Shown: positions 16,523-28,294, numbered from the stretch's first letter. The stretch: 64,000 nt of DNA from Streptococcus mitis bv. 2 str. SK95 (GCF_000222705.1 NZ_AFUB01000040.1:35272-99271), one strand, 5' to 3'. The notes: generated by a model from the sequence alone, not told the origin. Program-made: numbers and translations.

Positions 16523-18682
16523 ATGGGATTAAAACATCTTGAGGACGTGACCTACTTCCGTCTCAATAACGAAATTAACCGTCCTGTTAATGGACAAATC
16601 ATGCTTCATAAAGATAAAGAAGCCTTGGATGCTTTCTTTAAAGAAAATGTAGTTCCAAACACTATGGTTTTTGATTCAATCACTGATAAAATCAACTACC
16701 TCATTGAACACAACTACATTGAAACAGCATTTATTAAGAAATACCGTCCAGAATTCTTGGAAGAATTGTCTCAATTTATCAAGGATCAAAACTTTCAATT
16801 CAAGTCTTTCATGGCTGCCTATAAGTTCTATAATCAATACGCCTTGAAGACTAATGACGGTGAATATTACCTTGAAAGCATGGAAGACCGCGTCTTCTTT
16901 AACGCACTTTATTTCGCAGATGGTAATGAAGCTGTTGCGATTGATATTGCCAATGAAATCATCCACCAACGCTACCAACCTGCTACTCCTTCCTTCTTGA
17001 ATGCTGGACGTGCTCGTCGTGGGGAGTTGGTATCTTGTTTCTTGATTCAGGTGACTGATGATATGAACTCTATCGGACGTTCCATCAACTCAGCTCTTCA
17101 ACTTTCACGTATTGGTGGTGGTGTGGGAATTTCCCTCAGCAACCTTCGTGAAGCCGGAGCTCCTATCAAAGGTTATGAAGGTGCTGCTTCTGGTGTCGTA
17201 CCAGTTATGAAGCTTTTTGAAGACAGCTTCTCTTACTCAAACCAACTCGGGCAACGTCAAGGTGCTGGGGTTGTCTACCTCAACGTCTTTCACCCTGACA
17301 TCATCGCCTTCCTTTCTACTAAGAAAGAAAATGCCGATGAAAAAGTTCGTGTGAAGACTCTTTCACTTGGTGTAGTGGTACCAGATAAATTCTACGAATT
17401 GGCTCGTAAAAATGAAGAAATGTATCTCTTTAGCCCATACTCTGTAGAGCTTGAATATGGTGTGCCGTTCAACTATATCGACATCACTGAAAAATACGAT
17501 GAATTGGTCGCAAATCCAAACATCCGCAAGACAAAAATCAAGGCACGTGATTTGGAAACTGAAATCTCTAAATTACAACAAGAATCTGGCTATCCTTATG
17601 TAGTCAACATTGATACGGCTAACCGCGCTAATCCTGTTGATGGAAAGATTATCATGAGTAACTTGTGTTCTGAGATTCTTCAAGTTCAAGAACCAAGCTT
17701 GATCAACGATGCTCAAGAATTCCTTCAAATGGGAACAGATGTTTCATGTAACCTTGGATCAACAAACGTGGTCAACATGATGACCTCACCTGACTTTGGT
17801 CGTTCTATCCGCGCTATGGTTCGTGCCCTTACTTTCGTTACAGACAGTTCACACATCGTAGCTGTTCCTACTATCGACCACGGAAATAGTTTGGCTCACA
17901 CCTTTGGCCTTGGTGCCATGGGACTTCATAGTTACCTTGCCCAACAACTAATCGAATACGGATCACCTGAGTCAGTTGAATTCACTAGCATCTACTTTAT
18001 GCTTATGAACTACTGGACCTTGGTGGAATCAAACAATATCGCACGTGAACGTGGTATCACCTTCCACAACTTTGAAAAATCAGACTATGCTAACGGTAGC
18101 TACTTTGACAAGTATGTGACAGGCGAATTTGTTCCAAAATCAGACCGTGTCAAAGAACTCTTCAAAGACGTCTTTATCCCGAGTGCTGCTGACTGGGCTG
18201 AACTTCGCGAAAAGGTTCAAGCAGATGGTCTTTATCACCAAAACCGCCTTGCTGTAGCGCCAAATGGTTCTATCAGCTACATCAACGATGTTTCTGCTTC
18301 TATCCACCCGATTACACAACGTATCGAAGAGCGCCAAGAGAAGAAAATCGGTAAGATCTATTATCCAGCTGCAGGTTTGTCAACAGATACTATCCCTTAC
18401 TACACTTCTGCTTACGATATGGATATGCGTAAGGTGATTGATGTTTACGCTGCTGCAACAGAGCACGTGGACCAAGGACTTTCACTCACCCTCTTCATGC
18501 GTAGTGATATTCCAAAAGGTCTTTACGAATGGAAGAAGGAAAATAAACAAACCACACGTGACTTGTCTATCCTTCGTAACTATGCCTTTAACAAGGGAAT
18601 CAAGTCTATCTACTACGTCCGTACCTTTACAGACGACGGTGGAGAAGTTGGCGCTAACCAATGTGAAAGCTGTGTGATTTAG
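16523..18682 (+). CDS. nrdE: Class Ib ribonucleotide reductase, alpha subunit
   Basis: Large subunit that reduces ribonucleoside diphosphates to dNDPs. The 719-residue protein has the typical N-terminal NrdE region, substrate-site cysteines in ELVSCFLIQ and in SNLCSEI, the loop NLGSTNVVNM, and the C-terminal redox tail CESCVI that swaps electrons with NrdH. It lacks the ATP-cone of class Ia enzymes, as expected. A strong terminator separates it from nrdF. Confidence 0.97.
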   Translation: MGLKHLEDVTYFRLNNEINRPVNGQIMLHKDKEALDAFFKENVVPNTMVFDSITDKINYLIEHNYIETAFIKKYRPEFLEELSQFIKDQNFQFKSFMAAYKFYNQYALKTNDGEYYLESMEDRVFFNALYFADGNEAVAIDIANEIIHQRYQPATPSFLNAGRARRGELVSCFLIQVTDDMNSIGRSINSALQLSRIGGGVGISLSNLREAGAPIKGYEGAASGVVPVMKLFEDSFSYSNQLGQRQGAGVVYLNVFHPDIIAFLSTKKENADEKVRVKTLSLGVVVPDKFYELARKNEEMYLFSPYSVELEYGVPFNYIDITEKYDELVANPNIRKTKIKARDLETEISKLQQESGYPYVVNIDTANRANPVDGKIIMSNLCSEILQVQEPSLINDAQEFLQMGTDVSCNLGSTNVVNMMTSPDFGRSIRAMVRALTFVTDSSHIVAVPTIDHGNSLAHTFGLGAMGLHSYLAQQLIEYGSPESVEFTSIYFMLMNYWTLVESNNIARERGITFHNFEKSDYANGSYFDKYVTGEFVPKSDRVKELFKDVFIPSAADWAELREKVQADGLYHQNRLAVAPNGSISYINDVSASIHPITQRIEERQEKKIGKIYYPAAGLSTDTIPYYTSAYDMDMRKVIDVYAAATEHVDQGLSLTLFMRSDIPKGLYEWKKENKQTTRDLSILRNYAFNKGIKSIYYVRTFTDDGGEVGANQCESCVI

Positions 18683-18776
18683 TTTTAATCTGAGCCAACT
18701 AAATTCCCTCAGATTACTGATTAAAGGATTACACTAGAATAAACTTGGATAAGCATCTAAAATACTAGGAAAAATG

Positions 18777-18799
18777 AAAAGTCGGTCTTCCGACTTTTT
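18777..18799 (+). terminator. Terminator between nrdE and nrdF
   Basis: AAAAGTCGG-TCTT-CCGACTTTTT: compact GC-rich stem followed by TTTTT. It uncouples nrdF from nrdHE. Confidence 0.85.
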
Positions 18800-18824
18800 G
18801 TGCGATACTCTTCTCAGACTATGA

Positions 18825-18830
18825 TAAAAT
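18825..18830 (+). promoter_or_regulatory. -10 element of the nrdF promoter
   Basis: TAAAAT preceded by TGa (extended -10), 48 bp before the nrdF ATG and 26 bp after the upstream terminator. No clear -35 at 17 bp. Confidence 0.5.
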
Positions 18831-18877
18831 AGAGAAGATTCCATCATCGCATTATTACATACAGAAAGAGATTTCAA

Positions 18878-19840
18878 ATGGAAACTTACTACAAAGCCAT
18901 TAACTGGAATGCCATCGAAGATGTCATCGACAAATCAACTTGGGAAAAGCTGACGGAGCAATTCTGGCTCGATACGCGTATCCCCTTGTCAAACGACCTT
19001 GACGACTGGAGAAAACTATCAAACAAGGAAAAAGACCTAGTAGGAAAAGTCTTTGGTGGTTTGACCCTTTTGGATACCATGCAATCTGAAACAGGAGTTC
19101 AGGCGCTTCGCTCAGACATCCGTACACCGCATGAGGAAGCTGTTTTCAACAACATCCAGTTTATGGAGTCTGTCCACGCAAAATCTTATTCATCTATCTT
19201 TTCTACCTTAAACACCAAGGCTGAGATTGAAGAAATCTTTGAATGGACTAACACCAACCCCTACCTACAAAGAAAAGCGGAAATTATCAATGAAATCTAC
19301 CTCAATGGTAGCCCCCTTGAAAAGAAGGTTGCCAGCGTTTTCCTTGAAACCTTCCTCTTCTACTCTGGTTTCTTTACCCCACTCTACTATCTCGGTAACA
19401 ACAAACTGGCCAACGTTGCGGAAATCATCAAACTGATCATCCGTGATGAGTCTGTTCACGGAACTTACATTGGTTACAAATTCCAACTTGGTTTTAACGA
19501 ATTGCCTGAAGAGGAGCAAGAAAAACTCAAAGAATGGATGTACGACCTGCTCTACACCCTCTACGAGAACGAAGAGGGCTATACAGAAAGCCTCTATGAT
19601 GGTGTTGGTTGGACCGAAGAAGTCAAAACCTTCCTTCGTTACAATGCCAATAAAGCTCTCATGAACCTCGGACAAGATCCCCTCTTCCCAGATTCAGCTG
19701 ATGATGTCAATCCTATCGTCATGAACGGTATTTCAACAGGGACTTCTAACCACGACTTCTTCTCTCAAGTCGGAAATGGTTACCTCCTTGGTGAAGTTGA
19801 AGCTATGCAAGATGAGGATTACAACTACGGTTTGGACTAA
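18878..19840 (+). CDS. nrdF: Class Ib ribonucleotide reductase, beta subunit
   Basis: Small subunit holding the dimetal (Mn or Fe) centre and tyrosyl radical. The 320-residue protein shows the metal-ligand series in DTMQSETG, SVHAKSYSS, ETFLFYSGF and RDESVHGTYIG, and ends DEDYNYGLD, a tail that docks on NrdE. Shine-Dalgarno AGAAAGAG. It has its own promoter after the nrdE terminator and its own terminator, so alpha and beta may be separately adjusted. The usual activator NrdI is not adjacent. Confidence 0.97.
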   Translation: METYYKAINWNAIEDVIDKSTWEKLTEQFWLDTRIPLSNDLDDWRKLSNKEKDLVGKVFGGLTLLDTMQSETGVQALRSDIRTPHEEAVFNNIQFMESVHAKSYSSIFSTLNTKAEIEEIFEWTNTNPYLQRKAEIINEIYLNGSPLEKKVASVFLETFLFYSGFFTPLYYLGNNKLANVAEIIKLIIRDESVHGTYIGYKFQLGFNELPEEEQEKLKEWMYDLLYTLYENEEGYTESLYDGVGWTEEVKTFLRYNANKALMNLGQDPLFPDSADDVNPIVMNGISTGTSNHDFFSQVGNGYLLGEVEAMQDEDYNYGLD

Positions 19841-19856
19841 TTTTACCAATTATTCA

Positions 19857-19894
19857 AAACATCATGGTTTGTTTAAATAAACCATGATGTTTTT
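19857..19894 (+). terminator. Terminator of nrdF
   Basis: 14-bp perfect stem AAACATCATGGTTT / AAACCATGATGTTT with an 8-nt loop and a long T-rich tract. The T tract merges into the motif upstream of lacR. Confidence 0.85.
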
Positions 19895-19951
19895 GTTTTT
19901 GTTTTATTTTGTTTTTTTCTATTTGATTGATTGAGCGTTTTATGGTAAGAT
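19895..19951 (+). promoter_or_regulatory. lacR promoter with putative LacR operator
   Basis: TTGATT (19923-19928), 17-bp spacer, TAAGAT (19946-19951). The motif GTTTTATTTTGTTT (19901-19914) sits just upstream of the -35. It recurs, with variation, next to the -35 of the lacA and gatA promoters, suggesting autoregulation by LacR. Confidence 0.6.
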
Positions 19952-19979
19952 AATAATAGTAGAAATCGAGGTGATAAGG

Positions 19980-20747
19980 ATGCTGAAGCAAGAAAAGCTA
20001 GATAGTATTTTAGAAGCAGTAAACACAAAAGGCACTATTACTGTAAAAGAGATTATGGAGAGTCTTGATGTGTCAGATATGACAGCTCGCCGCTACTTAC
20101 AAGAATTGGCAGATAAGGATTTGCTGGTACGCGTGCATGGTGGCGCTGAAAAACTTCGTACAGGTTCTCTCTTAAACAACGAACGCTCAAATGTCGAAAA
20201 ACAAGGTTTGCAGATTGCTGAAAAACAAGAAATTAGCCGTTTTGCCGGTCATTTGATTGACGAAGGTGAAACCATTTTTATCGGACCAGGAACAACCTTA
20301 GAATGTTTTGCTCGTGAGCTCCCTATCGATAACATTCGTGTTGTAACAAACAGTCTTCCTGTTTTTCTCATCCTAAACGAACGAAAATTAACAGATTTGA
20401 TCTTGATTGGCGGAAATTATCGCTCTATCACTGGTGCTTTTGTAGGGACACTTACCTTGCAGGATTTGACCAACCTTCAGTTTTCTAAAGCTTTTGTAAG
20501 CTGTAATGGTATTAAGGATAAGGCAATTGCTACTTTCAGTGAAGAAGAGGGCGAGGTACAACGAATCGCCCTGAATAATGCCAATAAAAAATACTTACTG
20601 GCAGACCACAGTAAGTTTAATAAGTTTGATTTTTACACTTTCTACAATATCTCAGAGATTGATACCATCGTTTCAGATGCCAAACTGAGTCAGGAGACAT
20701 TTGAAGATCTATCGAAACAAACAACCATTCTTTTATCAAAACCATAA
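19980..20747 (+). CDS. lacR: DeoR-family lactose/tagatose repressor LacR
   Basis: Repressor of the tagatose-6-phosphate lac genes, released by tagatose-6-phosphate. The 255-residue protein has an N-terminal winged helix (ITVKEIMESLDVSDMTARRYLQELADKDLLVRVHGGA) and a DeoR sensor domain with IFIGPGTTLECFAREL and NSLPVFLIL. ATG 19980 is preferred to the upstream GTG (19971) because GAGGTGA lies at good spacing before it. Convergent with lacG; the two share a bidirectional terminator. Confidence 0.93.
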   Translation: MLKQEKLDSILEAVNTKGTITVKEIMESLDVSDMTARRYLQELADKDLLVRVHGGAEKLRTGSLLNNERSNVEKQGLQIAEKQEISRFAGHLIDEGETIFIGPGTTLECFARELPIDNIRVVTNSLPVFLILNERKLTDLILIGGNYRSITGAFVGTLTLQDLTNLQFSKAFVSCNGIKDKAIATFSEEEGEVQRIALNNANKKYLLADHSKFNKFDFYTFYNISEIDTIVSDAKLSQETFEDLSKQTTILLSKP

Positions 20748-20778
20748 AAATTCCCCTGCCTTTTGGCGGGGAATTTTT
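20746..20778. terminator. Bidirectional terminator between lacR and lacG
   Basis: AAAAATTCCCCTGCC-TTTT-GGCGGGGAATTTTT: strong GC-rich stem with A/T tracts on both sides. Confidence 0.92.
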
Positions 20779-20786
20779 GTTGAATT

Positions 20787-22205
<1,419 letters not shown>

Positions 22206-22219
22206 TCAAGAAATAGAAC

Positions 22220-22258
22220 TGAGATGGGGATATAGTTGGGAGGAGTTCCTCCATCTCA
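22220..22258 (-). other. Intercistronic hairpin between lacE and lacG
   Basis: TGAGATGG and CCATCTCA close a stem around an inner AGGAGTTCCT palindrome. No T-run follows, so an mRNA stability or processing role is more likely than termination. Confidence 0.55.
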
Positions 22259-22277
22259 CTTCTTTGGTATTTACATT

Positions 22278-23972
22278 TTATTCTTCAAACTGCGCTTGAA
22301 CGAAGGCAAGAGCGCCTTTTCCATCACGAGTCAGTTTAATGTATTGGCCACCTTCTGTCTTAGCAAGTTTGATACCAAGTTTGTCGGTTTCGGCCTTCAT
22401 GTCTTCAAAGTTTGAAGCAACTTGAGGAGCAAGGATAACCAGATCAAACTCAGGCAACATTTCACGGTGAGCTCCATAGCCACCAGCTGCTGCTTTAACA
22501 GGAACCTTGTACTCCGCAGCTGCCTTGTTTAGAGCATTTGCAAGGAGACCACTTGTACCTCCTCCTGCACAGAGAACGAGAACATTTGTTTCTTCTGTGA
22601 TTGTGTTTTGCGCTGCTTCTACACCTGCTTTTTCAAGAATAGCATCTGCTTTGGCAGTATTGAAGTTTGCTGCTACTTTTTCTTTCAATTCATCATTGAC
22701 TTTACCAGAACGCTCTTCTTCAAGGATTTGTTCATCATAGACTTTAAGGAATGGATAGTAAATGACAATGTCAACAACGATTAGAAGGGCAGCAAGAATG
22801 AACGATAGAACTTGGAAGTTTGTACCGAGAACAATACCGAGCGGACCTGGTGTTGTCCAAGGAAGGTTGGCTGTAAATGAGTTCATGCCAAGCGTCTCAA
22901 TGAAGAATTTAAAGATCCATACGTTGGCAATTGGCGCAAAGATAAATGGAATAAAGAAAATCGGGTTCAATACAAGCGGTGCACCAAACAGAATTGGTTC
23001 ATTTACACCAAAGAAAGTTGGAACTACTGAAGCACGTCCGATTGCACGGTTACGTTTTGATTTTGTTAACCACATGAACATGAATGGAACAACCAGTGTC
23101 GCACCCGTACCACCCATGGTAACGATAAACATTTGTGTACCTGAAGTAAGGATCTTGTCTGCATGCATCCCTTGTTGAAGAAGGTTTAAGTTGACTTCAG
23201 CATTTGCATAGGTAATAGCTGCGATTGCTGGCTCGACGATTGAAGGACCGTGGATACCAACAAACCAGAAGAAGGCAAAGGCACCAAAGATAATGGTAAT
23301 ACCTAGATAACCATCAGCAGCAGAGAATAATGGTGCAAAGAATTTACCGATTGATTCAGCTACGCTTGCACCAACAAAATGACGAGCTAGTAAATCAAGA
23401 GCATAAAGAGAAACCACTGATAGAGTGAATGGAATCACATCTTTAAAGACTTGTGAGATATTTGGTGGAACTTCGTCAGGCATACGAATAGTGACGTTGT
23501 TCTTAACACAAACCTTATAGATGGCTACAGTAACAAAGGCAGCAAGGAAGGCTGAAAGCAAACCTTTTGTCCCCAAGAATCCAGTAGCTAGGCCATTTTC
23601 GATAGGATCAGCTGCCAACATCAACAAACCAACAATTGCTGCCAACAATGTTGACATATAGTTGACTTGGTTGGTTTTTTCCATGCTACGGTTAACTGAG
23701 TCGGTCAATGACTTAGCTGTTGTACCAGCTACCAAGAGAGCTAGAATCCCCATTGAATAGCTATAAGGTTTCATGAGGAGATTAACAACATCATCAGACC
23801 ATTTAAAACCCCATGAGTTTGGTACAAAGGCAATCAAGATAAAGATACTTGAGAAGAGAATAACTGGCATTCCAGCAATGAAACCATCACGAATAGCACG
23901 AAGGTAGATATTACGAGACAGTTTTTCAAAGAAAGGTTTCCCTTTCTCGATAAAAGCAATTAGTTTGTTCAT
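22278..23972 (-). CDS. lacE: Lactose-specific PTS enzyme IICB
   Basis: Membrane permease that imports and phosphorylates lactose. The 564-residue protein is an IIC domain with about eight to ten membrane helices, then a IIB domain from about residue 470. The phospho-cysteine is in [19 protein letters not shown] signature sequences WFVGIHGPS and [16 protein letters not shown] are present. Its ATG overlaps the lacF stop as TAATG, so translation is coupled. Confidence 0.97.
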   Translation of the reverse strand: MNKLIAFIEKGKPFFEKLSRNIYLRAIRDGFIAGMPVILFSSIFILIAFVPNSWGFKWSDDVVNLLMKPYSYSMGILALLVAGTTAKSLTDSVNRSMEKTNQVNYMSTLLAAIVGLLMLAADPIENGLATGFLGTKGLLSAFLAAFVTVAIYKVCVKNNVTIRMPDEVPPNISQVFKDVIPFTLSVVSLYALDLLARHFVGASVAESIGKFFAPLFSAADGYLGITIIFGAFAFFWFVGIHGPSIVEPAIAAITYANAEVNLNLLQQGMHADKILTSGTQMFIVTMGGTGATLVVPFMFMWLTKSKRNRAIGRASVVPTFFGVNEPILFGAPLVLNPIFFIPFIFAPIANVWIFKFFIETLGMNSFTANLPWTTPGPLGIVLGTNFQVLSFILAALLIVVDIVIYYPFLKVYDEQILEEERSGKVNDELKEKVAANFNTAKADAILEKAGVEAAQNTITEETNVLVLCAGGGTSGLLANALNKAAAEYKVPVKAAAGGYGAHREMLPEFDLVILAPQVASNFEDMKAETDKLGIKLAKTEGGQYIKLTRDGKGALAFVQAQFEE

Positions 23973-24289
23973 TACTTAACTCCTCTCTTGTAAAGTTCGA
24001 TTAAATGGTGCATCAAATCTTTGAGCAAGATAGTTGTCATCAAGTGGTCTTGGCCATGCATCATGGTTACACTATAGGCCAAATCTTCACCAGCTGCTTC
24101 CTTAGTCAAAAGGCTTGTTTGCGCGTGGTGAGCCTCTGCAATGCAAGAACCAGCTTCCTCGACTAAGCTATCTGCTTTCGCAAAATCGCTAGCCTCAGCA
24201 GCCTTCAAGGCTTCCAATAGTTTTGAACGAGCATCGCCAGCATAGGCTACGATTTCAAAACCTAACAATGTTACTTCTTCTCTATTCAT
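23972..24289 (-). CDS. lacF: Lactose-specific PTS enzyme IIA
   Basis: The 105-residue trimeric helical EIIA-Lac receives phosphate from HPr and passes it to LacE. The conserved [10 protein letters not shown] contains the phospho-histidine, and the N terminus has [15 protein letters not shown]. Shine-Dalgarno AAGGAG. Between lacT and lacE, with a one-base overlap at its 3' end. Confidence 0.97.
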   Translation of the reverse strand: MNREEVTLLGFEIVAYAGDARSKLLEALKAAEASDFAKADSLVEEAGSCIAEAHHAQTSLLTKEAAGEDLAYSVTMMHGQDHLMTTILLKDLMHHLIELYKRGVK

Positions 24290-24324
24290 GATAGAATGCT
24301 CCTTATGTATTTTTAATTAAATTT

Positions 24325-25161
24325 TTATGACAATAAACGTTGGATATGTAGAACTAGATAAACTCGTTCACTTTTATACAAATCAAGACCCGTATGTTGC
24401 GTAATCACATCATAGATCTTGGAACCGACCTCAAATGCCTTTGGATAGGATTGTTTGATATGATCTTCCATATCCAGAAGAGATTGATTATCATCTCTGG
24501 AACGGTCTAAATAATCCAAAAAATAGTTGAGATGAATCATAAAGCGATCATAGAAATGATTATTCTCTTTAGTTCGCTGAATAGCGTAACTTTTCATCAC
24601 TTCTTCAACATTCCTGAGAATTTCTTTTCTCTTATCTATCGACTCCACAACTTCCACTTCATTCTCTCCTTCGGCATTGATGAAATGATAAGCAATCCGA
24701 ATAATTTCATCCTCAGGGAAATGATCCGCTAGCTTCTGACGGTAAATTTCAAATGCTTCATTTGCGATTTGAAAAGCAACAGGATACTTGGCAGAAATAT
24801 CTGGCAGATTGCTATCCTTGTACCTTCCTTGTGTTAGAGCTTGGTAAGAACAGTAAATATGATCTGTCAAGGTTACGTAGAGATACTCTTGAATCGGATA
24901 ATGATATTTCTTTGATAGCTTATCAATGATTTCATAAGTCACTGTGATAAAATCAAGCGGAACATCTTTGAGGAGAGCCATAAAGTTTTCTCTGGACTCT
25001 TCTGTCTTCATCCGAAAGATTTTCTCAACCTGATTTTCAGCAATCAAATCCCCCTTCTTCTTTCCAAATGTAATCCCTTTACCAATTACAATCACCTCTT
25101 CTCCTTTATCATTTCTGACAAGTGAAACATTGTGATTCATTGGATTTAGAATTCGATACAT
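24325..25161 (-). CDS. lacT: BglG-family transcription antiterminator LacT
   Basis: RNA-binding antiterminator that lets polymerase read into lacTFEG when lactose is transported. The 278-residue protein has an N-terminal CAT domain (MYRILNPMNHNVSLVRNDKGEE...) and two PRD modules with conserved histidines (LTDHIYCSYQ, IAYHFINAEGENEVEV, HLNYFLDYLDR, VLHIQRLLS). The Shine-Dalgarno AAAGGAGG lies inside the leader. Its RNA target and terminator are directly upstream. Confidence 0.95.
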   Translation of the reverse strand: MYRILNPMNHNVSLVRNDKGEEVIVIGKGITFGKKKGDLIAENQVEKIFRMKTEESRENFMALLKDVPLDFITVTYEIIDKLSKKYHYPIQEYLYVTLTDHIYCSYQALTQGRYKDSNLPDISAKYPVAFQIANEAFEIYRQKLADHFPEDEIIRIAYHFINAEGENEVEVVESIDKRKEILRNVEEVMKSYAIQRTKENNHFYDRFMIHLNYFLDYLDRSRDDNQSLLDMEDHIKQSYPKAFEVGSKIYDVITQHTGLDLYKSERVYLVLHIQRLLS

Positions 25162-25198
25162 GGCAACCTCCTTTTGTATCTTAAAGGTATATGAGTAT

Positions 25199-25255
25199 AA
25201 AAAATGACCACAAATGAACTAGAAAATCTATCGATTTCTAATCCACCTGTGATCA
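25199..25255 (-). terminator. Leader terminator controlled by LacT
   Basis: On the minus strand TGATCACAGGTGGA pairs over 14 positions (several G-U) with TTCATTTGTGGTCA, followed by TTTTTT. It lies between the promoter and lacT, where it would stop transcription unless LacT binds the overlapping RAT. Confidence 0.8.
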
Positions 25256-25283
25256 TGCCTAATATTACTTAGTAACACTCACC
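25253..25283 (-). promoter_or_regulatory. RAT (ribonucleic antiterminator) site for LacT
   Basis: Minus-strand GGTGAGTGTTACTAAGTAAT followed by ATTAGGCATGAT has the GTTACT...AGGCA layout of BglG-family RATs and overlaps the 5' arm of the terminator stem. The two structures are mutually exclusive. Confidence 0.72.
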
Positions 25284-25303
25284 TTGTATTAACTTGTGAT
25301 TTA

Positions 25304-25340
25304 AGTATAGCACAAGTAAGTTTTTTTGTAAACCTTTACA
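25304..25340 (-). promoter_or_regulatory. lacTFEG promoter with cre-like site
   Basis: Minus strand TTTACA (25327-25332), 17-bp spacer, TGCTATACT extended -10 (25304-25309). TGTAAAGGTTTACA (25327-25340) matches the cre consensus TGWAARCGYTWNCA at 13 of 14 positions and overlaps the -35, so CcpA binding would exclude polymerase. Confidence 0.75.
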
Positions 25341-25400
25341 TTAAACTTTTTTAAAAATTTTTATTTAGATCAATGTTCCTAAGATTAGGAGGGGGAAAAC

Positions 25401-26381
25401 TTATACACGTTCAGTCCATGAAGTCGCTGTTGTTTGAAGAACCTTGTTGAGTTCGTCAATGTTCTCAAACCCTGTTGTACGCAACCATTCACGAGCTGCT
25501 GCTTCACCGTCTTTGATGTAGGCTTCAACTGATCCAGCCCATGTAGCACGGCCACAAAGAACTCCATTGAAGTTTGCGCCTGATTCGTGGGCAAAGACAA
25601 GTGTTTCTTGGAAGAGTTTTGCTGACACTCCTGCACTCAAGTAGATGTATGGCAAGTTAGTTGCTTCATCTTGCGCTTTGAAGAAGGCTGCTGCTTCTTC
25701 ACGTGTATGAACGATTTCACCATCACCAAATCCTTCAACGTATTTAACATTGACTGGAACTTCCACTTTCAAAACATCGATGTTGAAGCGTGGGTCTGAG
25801 AAGACCTTCATGGCACCGATAACCTTGTGTGGTTTCACTTTTGCGTATTCTACAGAGCCAGCGTCAGCGATTTTTTCATCATAAGCCAAGATTTCAAGGA
25901 AGAATGGAATATCTTCCGCCACACACTCAGAACCGATGCGTTCGATGTAGGCTTGTTTTTCTTGGTTGAGTTCGTCAGCGCTGTCTACGTCATAGTAAAG
26001 CAAGAATTTGACAGCGTCAGCGCCTTGTTCCTTGATGCGTTTTGCAGACCAAACATCCAAACAGTCAGGCAAGCGTTTGGTGCTTGTTGTGTCGTAGCCA
26101 GTTTTCTCATAAGCAAGGAGAAGACCAGCATTGGCATCAAGCGCTTTTGTAGCTGGAAGTCCATACTCAGGGTCAAGAAGCATAGATGAAGCGTATTTTG
26201 TCAATTCATCTGCAACCAAGACTTTGAGTTCTTCCATTTGAGCAACAGTTGGCTCTTCCGTTTGGTATTGAGCCATAAGGCGTTTCAAAGCACCACGTTG
26301 GTCAAAGGCAAGAGCTGAGATAATACCATTTTCATCTGAAAGTTTTTCTAAGCATGCACGTTTTTGTTCTGTTAAAGCCAT
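25401..26381 (-). CDS. lacD: Tagatose 1,6-bisphosphate aldolase
   Basis: Splits tagatose-1,6-bisphosphate into dihydroxyacetone phosphate and glyceraldehyde-3-phosphate, the last tagatose-pathway step. The 326-residue class I aldolase shows [24 protein letters not shown] with a lysine at the Schiff-base region, and [13 protein letters not shown] at the phosphate site. One base separates it from lacC, and its Shine-Dalgarno lies inside the end of lacC. In S. pyogenes one LacD copy moonlights as a regulator; nothing here indicates that. Confidence 0.97.
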   Translation of the reverse strand: MALTEQKRACLEKLSDENGIISALAFDQRGALKRLMAQYQTEEPTVAQMEELKVLVADELTKYASSMLLDPEYGLPATKALDANAGLLLAYEKTGYDTTSTKRLPDCLDVWSAKRIKEQGADAVKFLLYYDVDSADELNQEKQAYIERIGSECVAEDIPFFLEILAYDEKIADAGSVEYAKVKPHKVIGAMKVFSDPRFNIDVLKVEVPVNVKYVEGFGDGEIVHTREEAAAFFKAQDEATNLPYIYLSAGVSAKLFQETLVFAHESGANFNGVLCGRATWAGSVEAYIKDGEAAAREWLRTTGFENIDELNKVLQTTATSWTERV

Positions 26382-26382
26382 T

Positions 26383-27312
26383 TTATACCTCTTTTACTAT
26401 TAATTGATCATATAGAGCTTGATAGTTGGCCATGTTGACATGACCAGTCATTTTTTCTTGAGCATTGAGCATACCAAGGACATTTGCCTTGATAAGAAGT
26501 TCTTGATCAGTTTCCTTATGAAGAAGGCCTGATGAAATACCTGCAACAGTAGAATCACCAGATCCGACAGGATTGACTACCTGAATTCTAGGAATATCTA
26601 CCTTGTAGAAAGTGTCATCATGTTTTGCAAAAGCACCATTTGCACCAAGTGAAACGATTATCCACTCAATACCTGCAAATAGAGGCTCTTGAAGAACTTC
26701 CTTTAATTCATCTAAATCCTCAGAAACTTCTCTGCCTAGAAGCTGAGACAATTCTTCGTTATTTGGTTTAATTACTGTTGGTTTGTGCGGTGATTCAAGG
26801 ACAGCCTGAAGAGCTGCACCTGAGCAGTCCAGAACAACTGGTTTGCCTGCTTGATTAGCAAGTTCTACCAAGTTTGCATAGTAGTCAACTGGAAGGCCAG
26901 CTGGAAGACTACCTGAGATGGCTACTACTTCTACAGTGTCAAGAAGATTTCCGAAATGAGCCAAGAAATCTTGCCCTTCTTGTTCCAATACTTCAGGTCC
27001 TTTTTCAAGGATTTCTGTTTGGTTATCTCCGTGCAGAATAGCGATACAGTTACGAGTCTCTCCTTGAATTGAGAAGAAATCTTTCGTTACTTTATCATCG
27101 ATATGTTCTACCAAAAATTCACCAAGTTTGCCACCGACCAAACCAGTAGCAGCAACAGAATCACCAAATTCTGAAAGAACTCGCGTAACATTGAGCCCTT
27201 TACCACCAGCTGTCTTGGTCACGTCCACCACACGGTTGACAGTATCAATTTTCAATTCATCCAAAGGATAAGAAATATCAATGGATGGATTCATTGTGAC
27301 TGTTAAAATCAT
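26383..27312 (-). CDS. lacC: Tagatose-6-phosphate kinase
   Basis: PfkB-family kinase making tagatose-1,6-bisphosphate. The 309-residue protein shows the PfkB signatures [13 protein letters not shown] near residue 34 and [14 protein letters not shown] with the catalytic aspartate near residue 254, and SGSLPAGLP. Middle of lacABCD, 10 bp after lacB. Confidence 0.97.
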   Translation of the reverse strand: MILTVTMNPSIDISYPLDELKIDTVNRVVDVTKTAGGKGLNVTRVLSEFGDSVAATGLVGGKLGEFLVEHIDDKVTKDFFSIQGETRNCIAILHGDNQTEILEKGPEVLEQEGQDFLAHFGNLLDTVEVVAISGSLPAGLPVDYYANLVELANQAGKPVVLDCSGAALQAVLESPHKPTVIKPNNEELSQLLGREVSEDLDELKEVLQEPLFAGIEWIIVSLGANGAFAKHDDTFYKVDIPRIQVVNPVGSGDSTVAGISSGLLHKETDQELLIKANVLGMLNAQEKMTGHVNMANYQALYDQLIVKEV

Positions 27313-27322
27313 GCGTTACCTC

Positions 27323-27838
27323 TTAGTCGTGGTATTCACCGCGATCCCATTTTTCAAGGAATTCTGTAAAGAAGTTTGCATCTGCTTGATGAGCATTGTG
27401 AGTTTCAACGTGCTCAATTTTCGCAATCAATTTTTTATTTTCTTCTGACGGTTTGTATTCAGCATTGATGAAAGCTTCAATGATATCGCACATAAGCAAT
27501 TCACCAGTGATTTTACCACCAAAACCAATAACGTTGGCGTTCAATTGTTCTTTAGCATAAAGAGCTGTTGTCATATCACGAACTAAGGCAGAACGGACAC
27601 CAGGAACTTTATTTACAGCGTTGTTGATACCAACACCAGTACCACAGATACATACCCCAAGATCAGCTTGACCGCTTGTAACAGCTTCACCAACTTTTTT
27701 ACCAAAAATTGGGTAGTGTGTACGAGCATGATCGTAAGTACCAAAGTCAATGACTTCATGTCCTTTTGATTTCAAAAATTCTGAAACCGCCATTTTTTCA
27801 TCTGTTACGATGTGGTCACATCCAATTGCAATTCTCAT
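27323..27838 (-). CDS. lacB: Galactose-6-phosphate isomerase subunit LacB
   Basis: The 171-residue RpiB-fold subunit forms, with LacA, the enzyme that converts galactose-6-phosphate to tagatose-6-phosphate. It shows [29 protein letters not shown] and a glycine-rich phosphate loop. Shine-Dalgarno GAAAGG. Second gene of lacABCD. Confidence 0.97.
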   Translation of the reverse strand: MRIAIGCDHIVTDEKMAVSEFLKSKGHEVIDFGTYDHARTHYPIFGKKVGEAVTSGQADLGVCICGTGVGINNAVNKVPGVRSALVRDMTTALYAKEQLNANVIGFGGKITGELLMCDIIEAFINAEYKPSEENKKLIAKIEHVETHNAHQADANFFTEFLEKWDRGEYHD

Positions 27839-27868
27839 TTTTAATTTACCTTTCTTACTGTAATCTAA

Positions 27869-28294
27869 TTAGCACATTTTGTTCAACATATCAACCCGAA
27901 TTTGGTGACGACCACCGTCGTATTTACCGTTAACAAAACCTTTAGCAATATTTTTAGCCAATTCATTACCGACAAGTTGTGCACCCATAGTAATCATACG
28001 TGAGTTGTTGTGGCCACGAGTCATATAAGCTGAACGTTCGTCAGAAACTTCTGCAGCAACCATTCCTTTGATCTTAGTTGCGACCATGAATGGACCAGCT
28101 CCATAAGCATCAATCACGATACCAAGATTTTGTTCTTCTTTGTTTACTTCTGCAGCAACAGCAAGAGTCACATCAACAAAGTCTTGACCTTCAGCTGTAA
28201 CATCCACAACGTGGAAGTTTTCTTTTTCCAAGAAGTCTTTCACAACTTCTTTCAATCTCAAACCTGCAGCATCTGCACCAATAACAATAGACAT
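27869..28294 (-). CDS. lacA: Galactose-6-phosphate isomerase subunit LacA
   Basis: The 141-residue partner of LacB in the same fold ([38 protein letters not shown]-type motif). It lacks the catalytic-cysteine context of RpiB (DAYGAG here instead of CGTG). First gene of lacABCD, behind a promoter surrounded by several TGTTT/AAACA repeats that are candidate LacR sites. Confidence 0.96.
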   Translation of the reverse strand: MSIVIGADAAGLRLKEVVKDFLEKENFHVVDVTAEGQDFVDVTLAVAAEVNKEEQNLGIVIDAYGAGPFMVATKIKGMVAAEVSDERSAYMTRGHNNSRMITMGAQLVGNELAKNIAKGFVNGKYDGGRHQIRVDMLNKMC

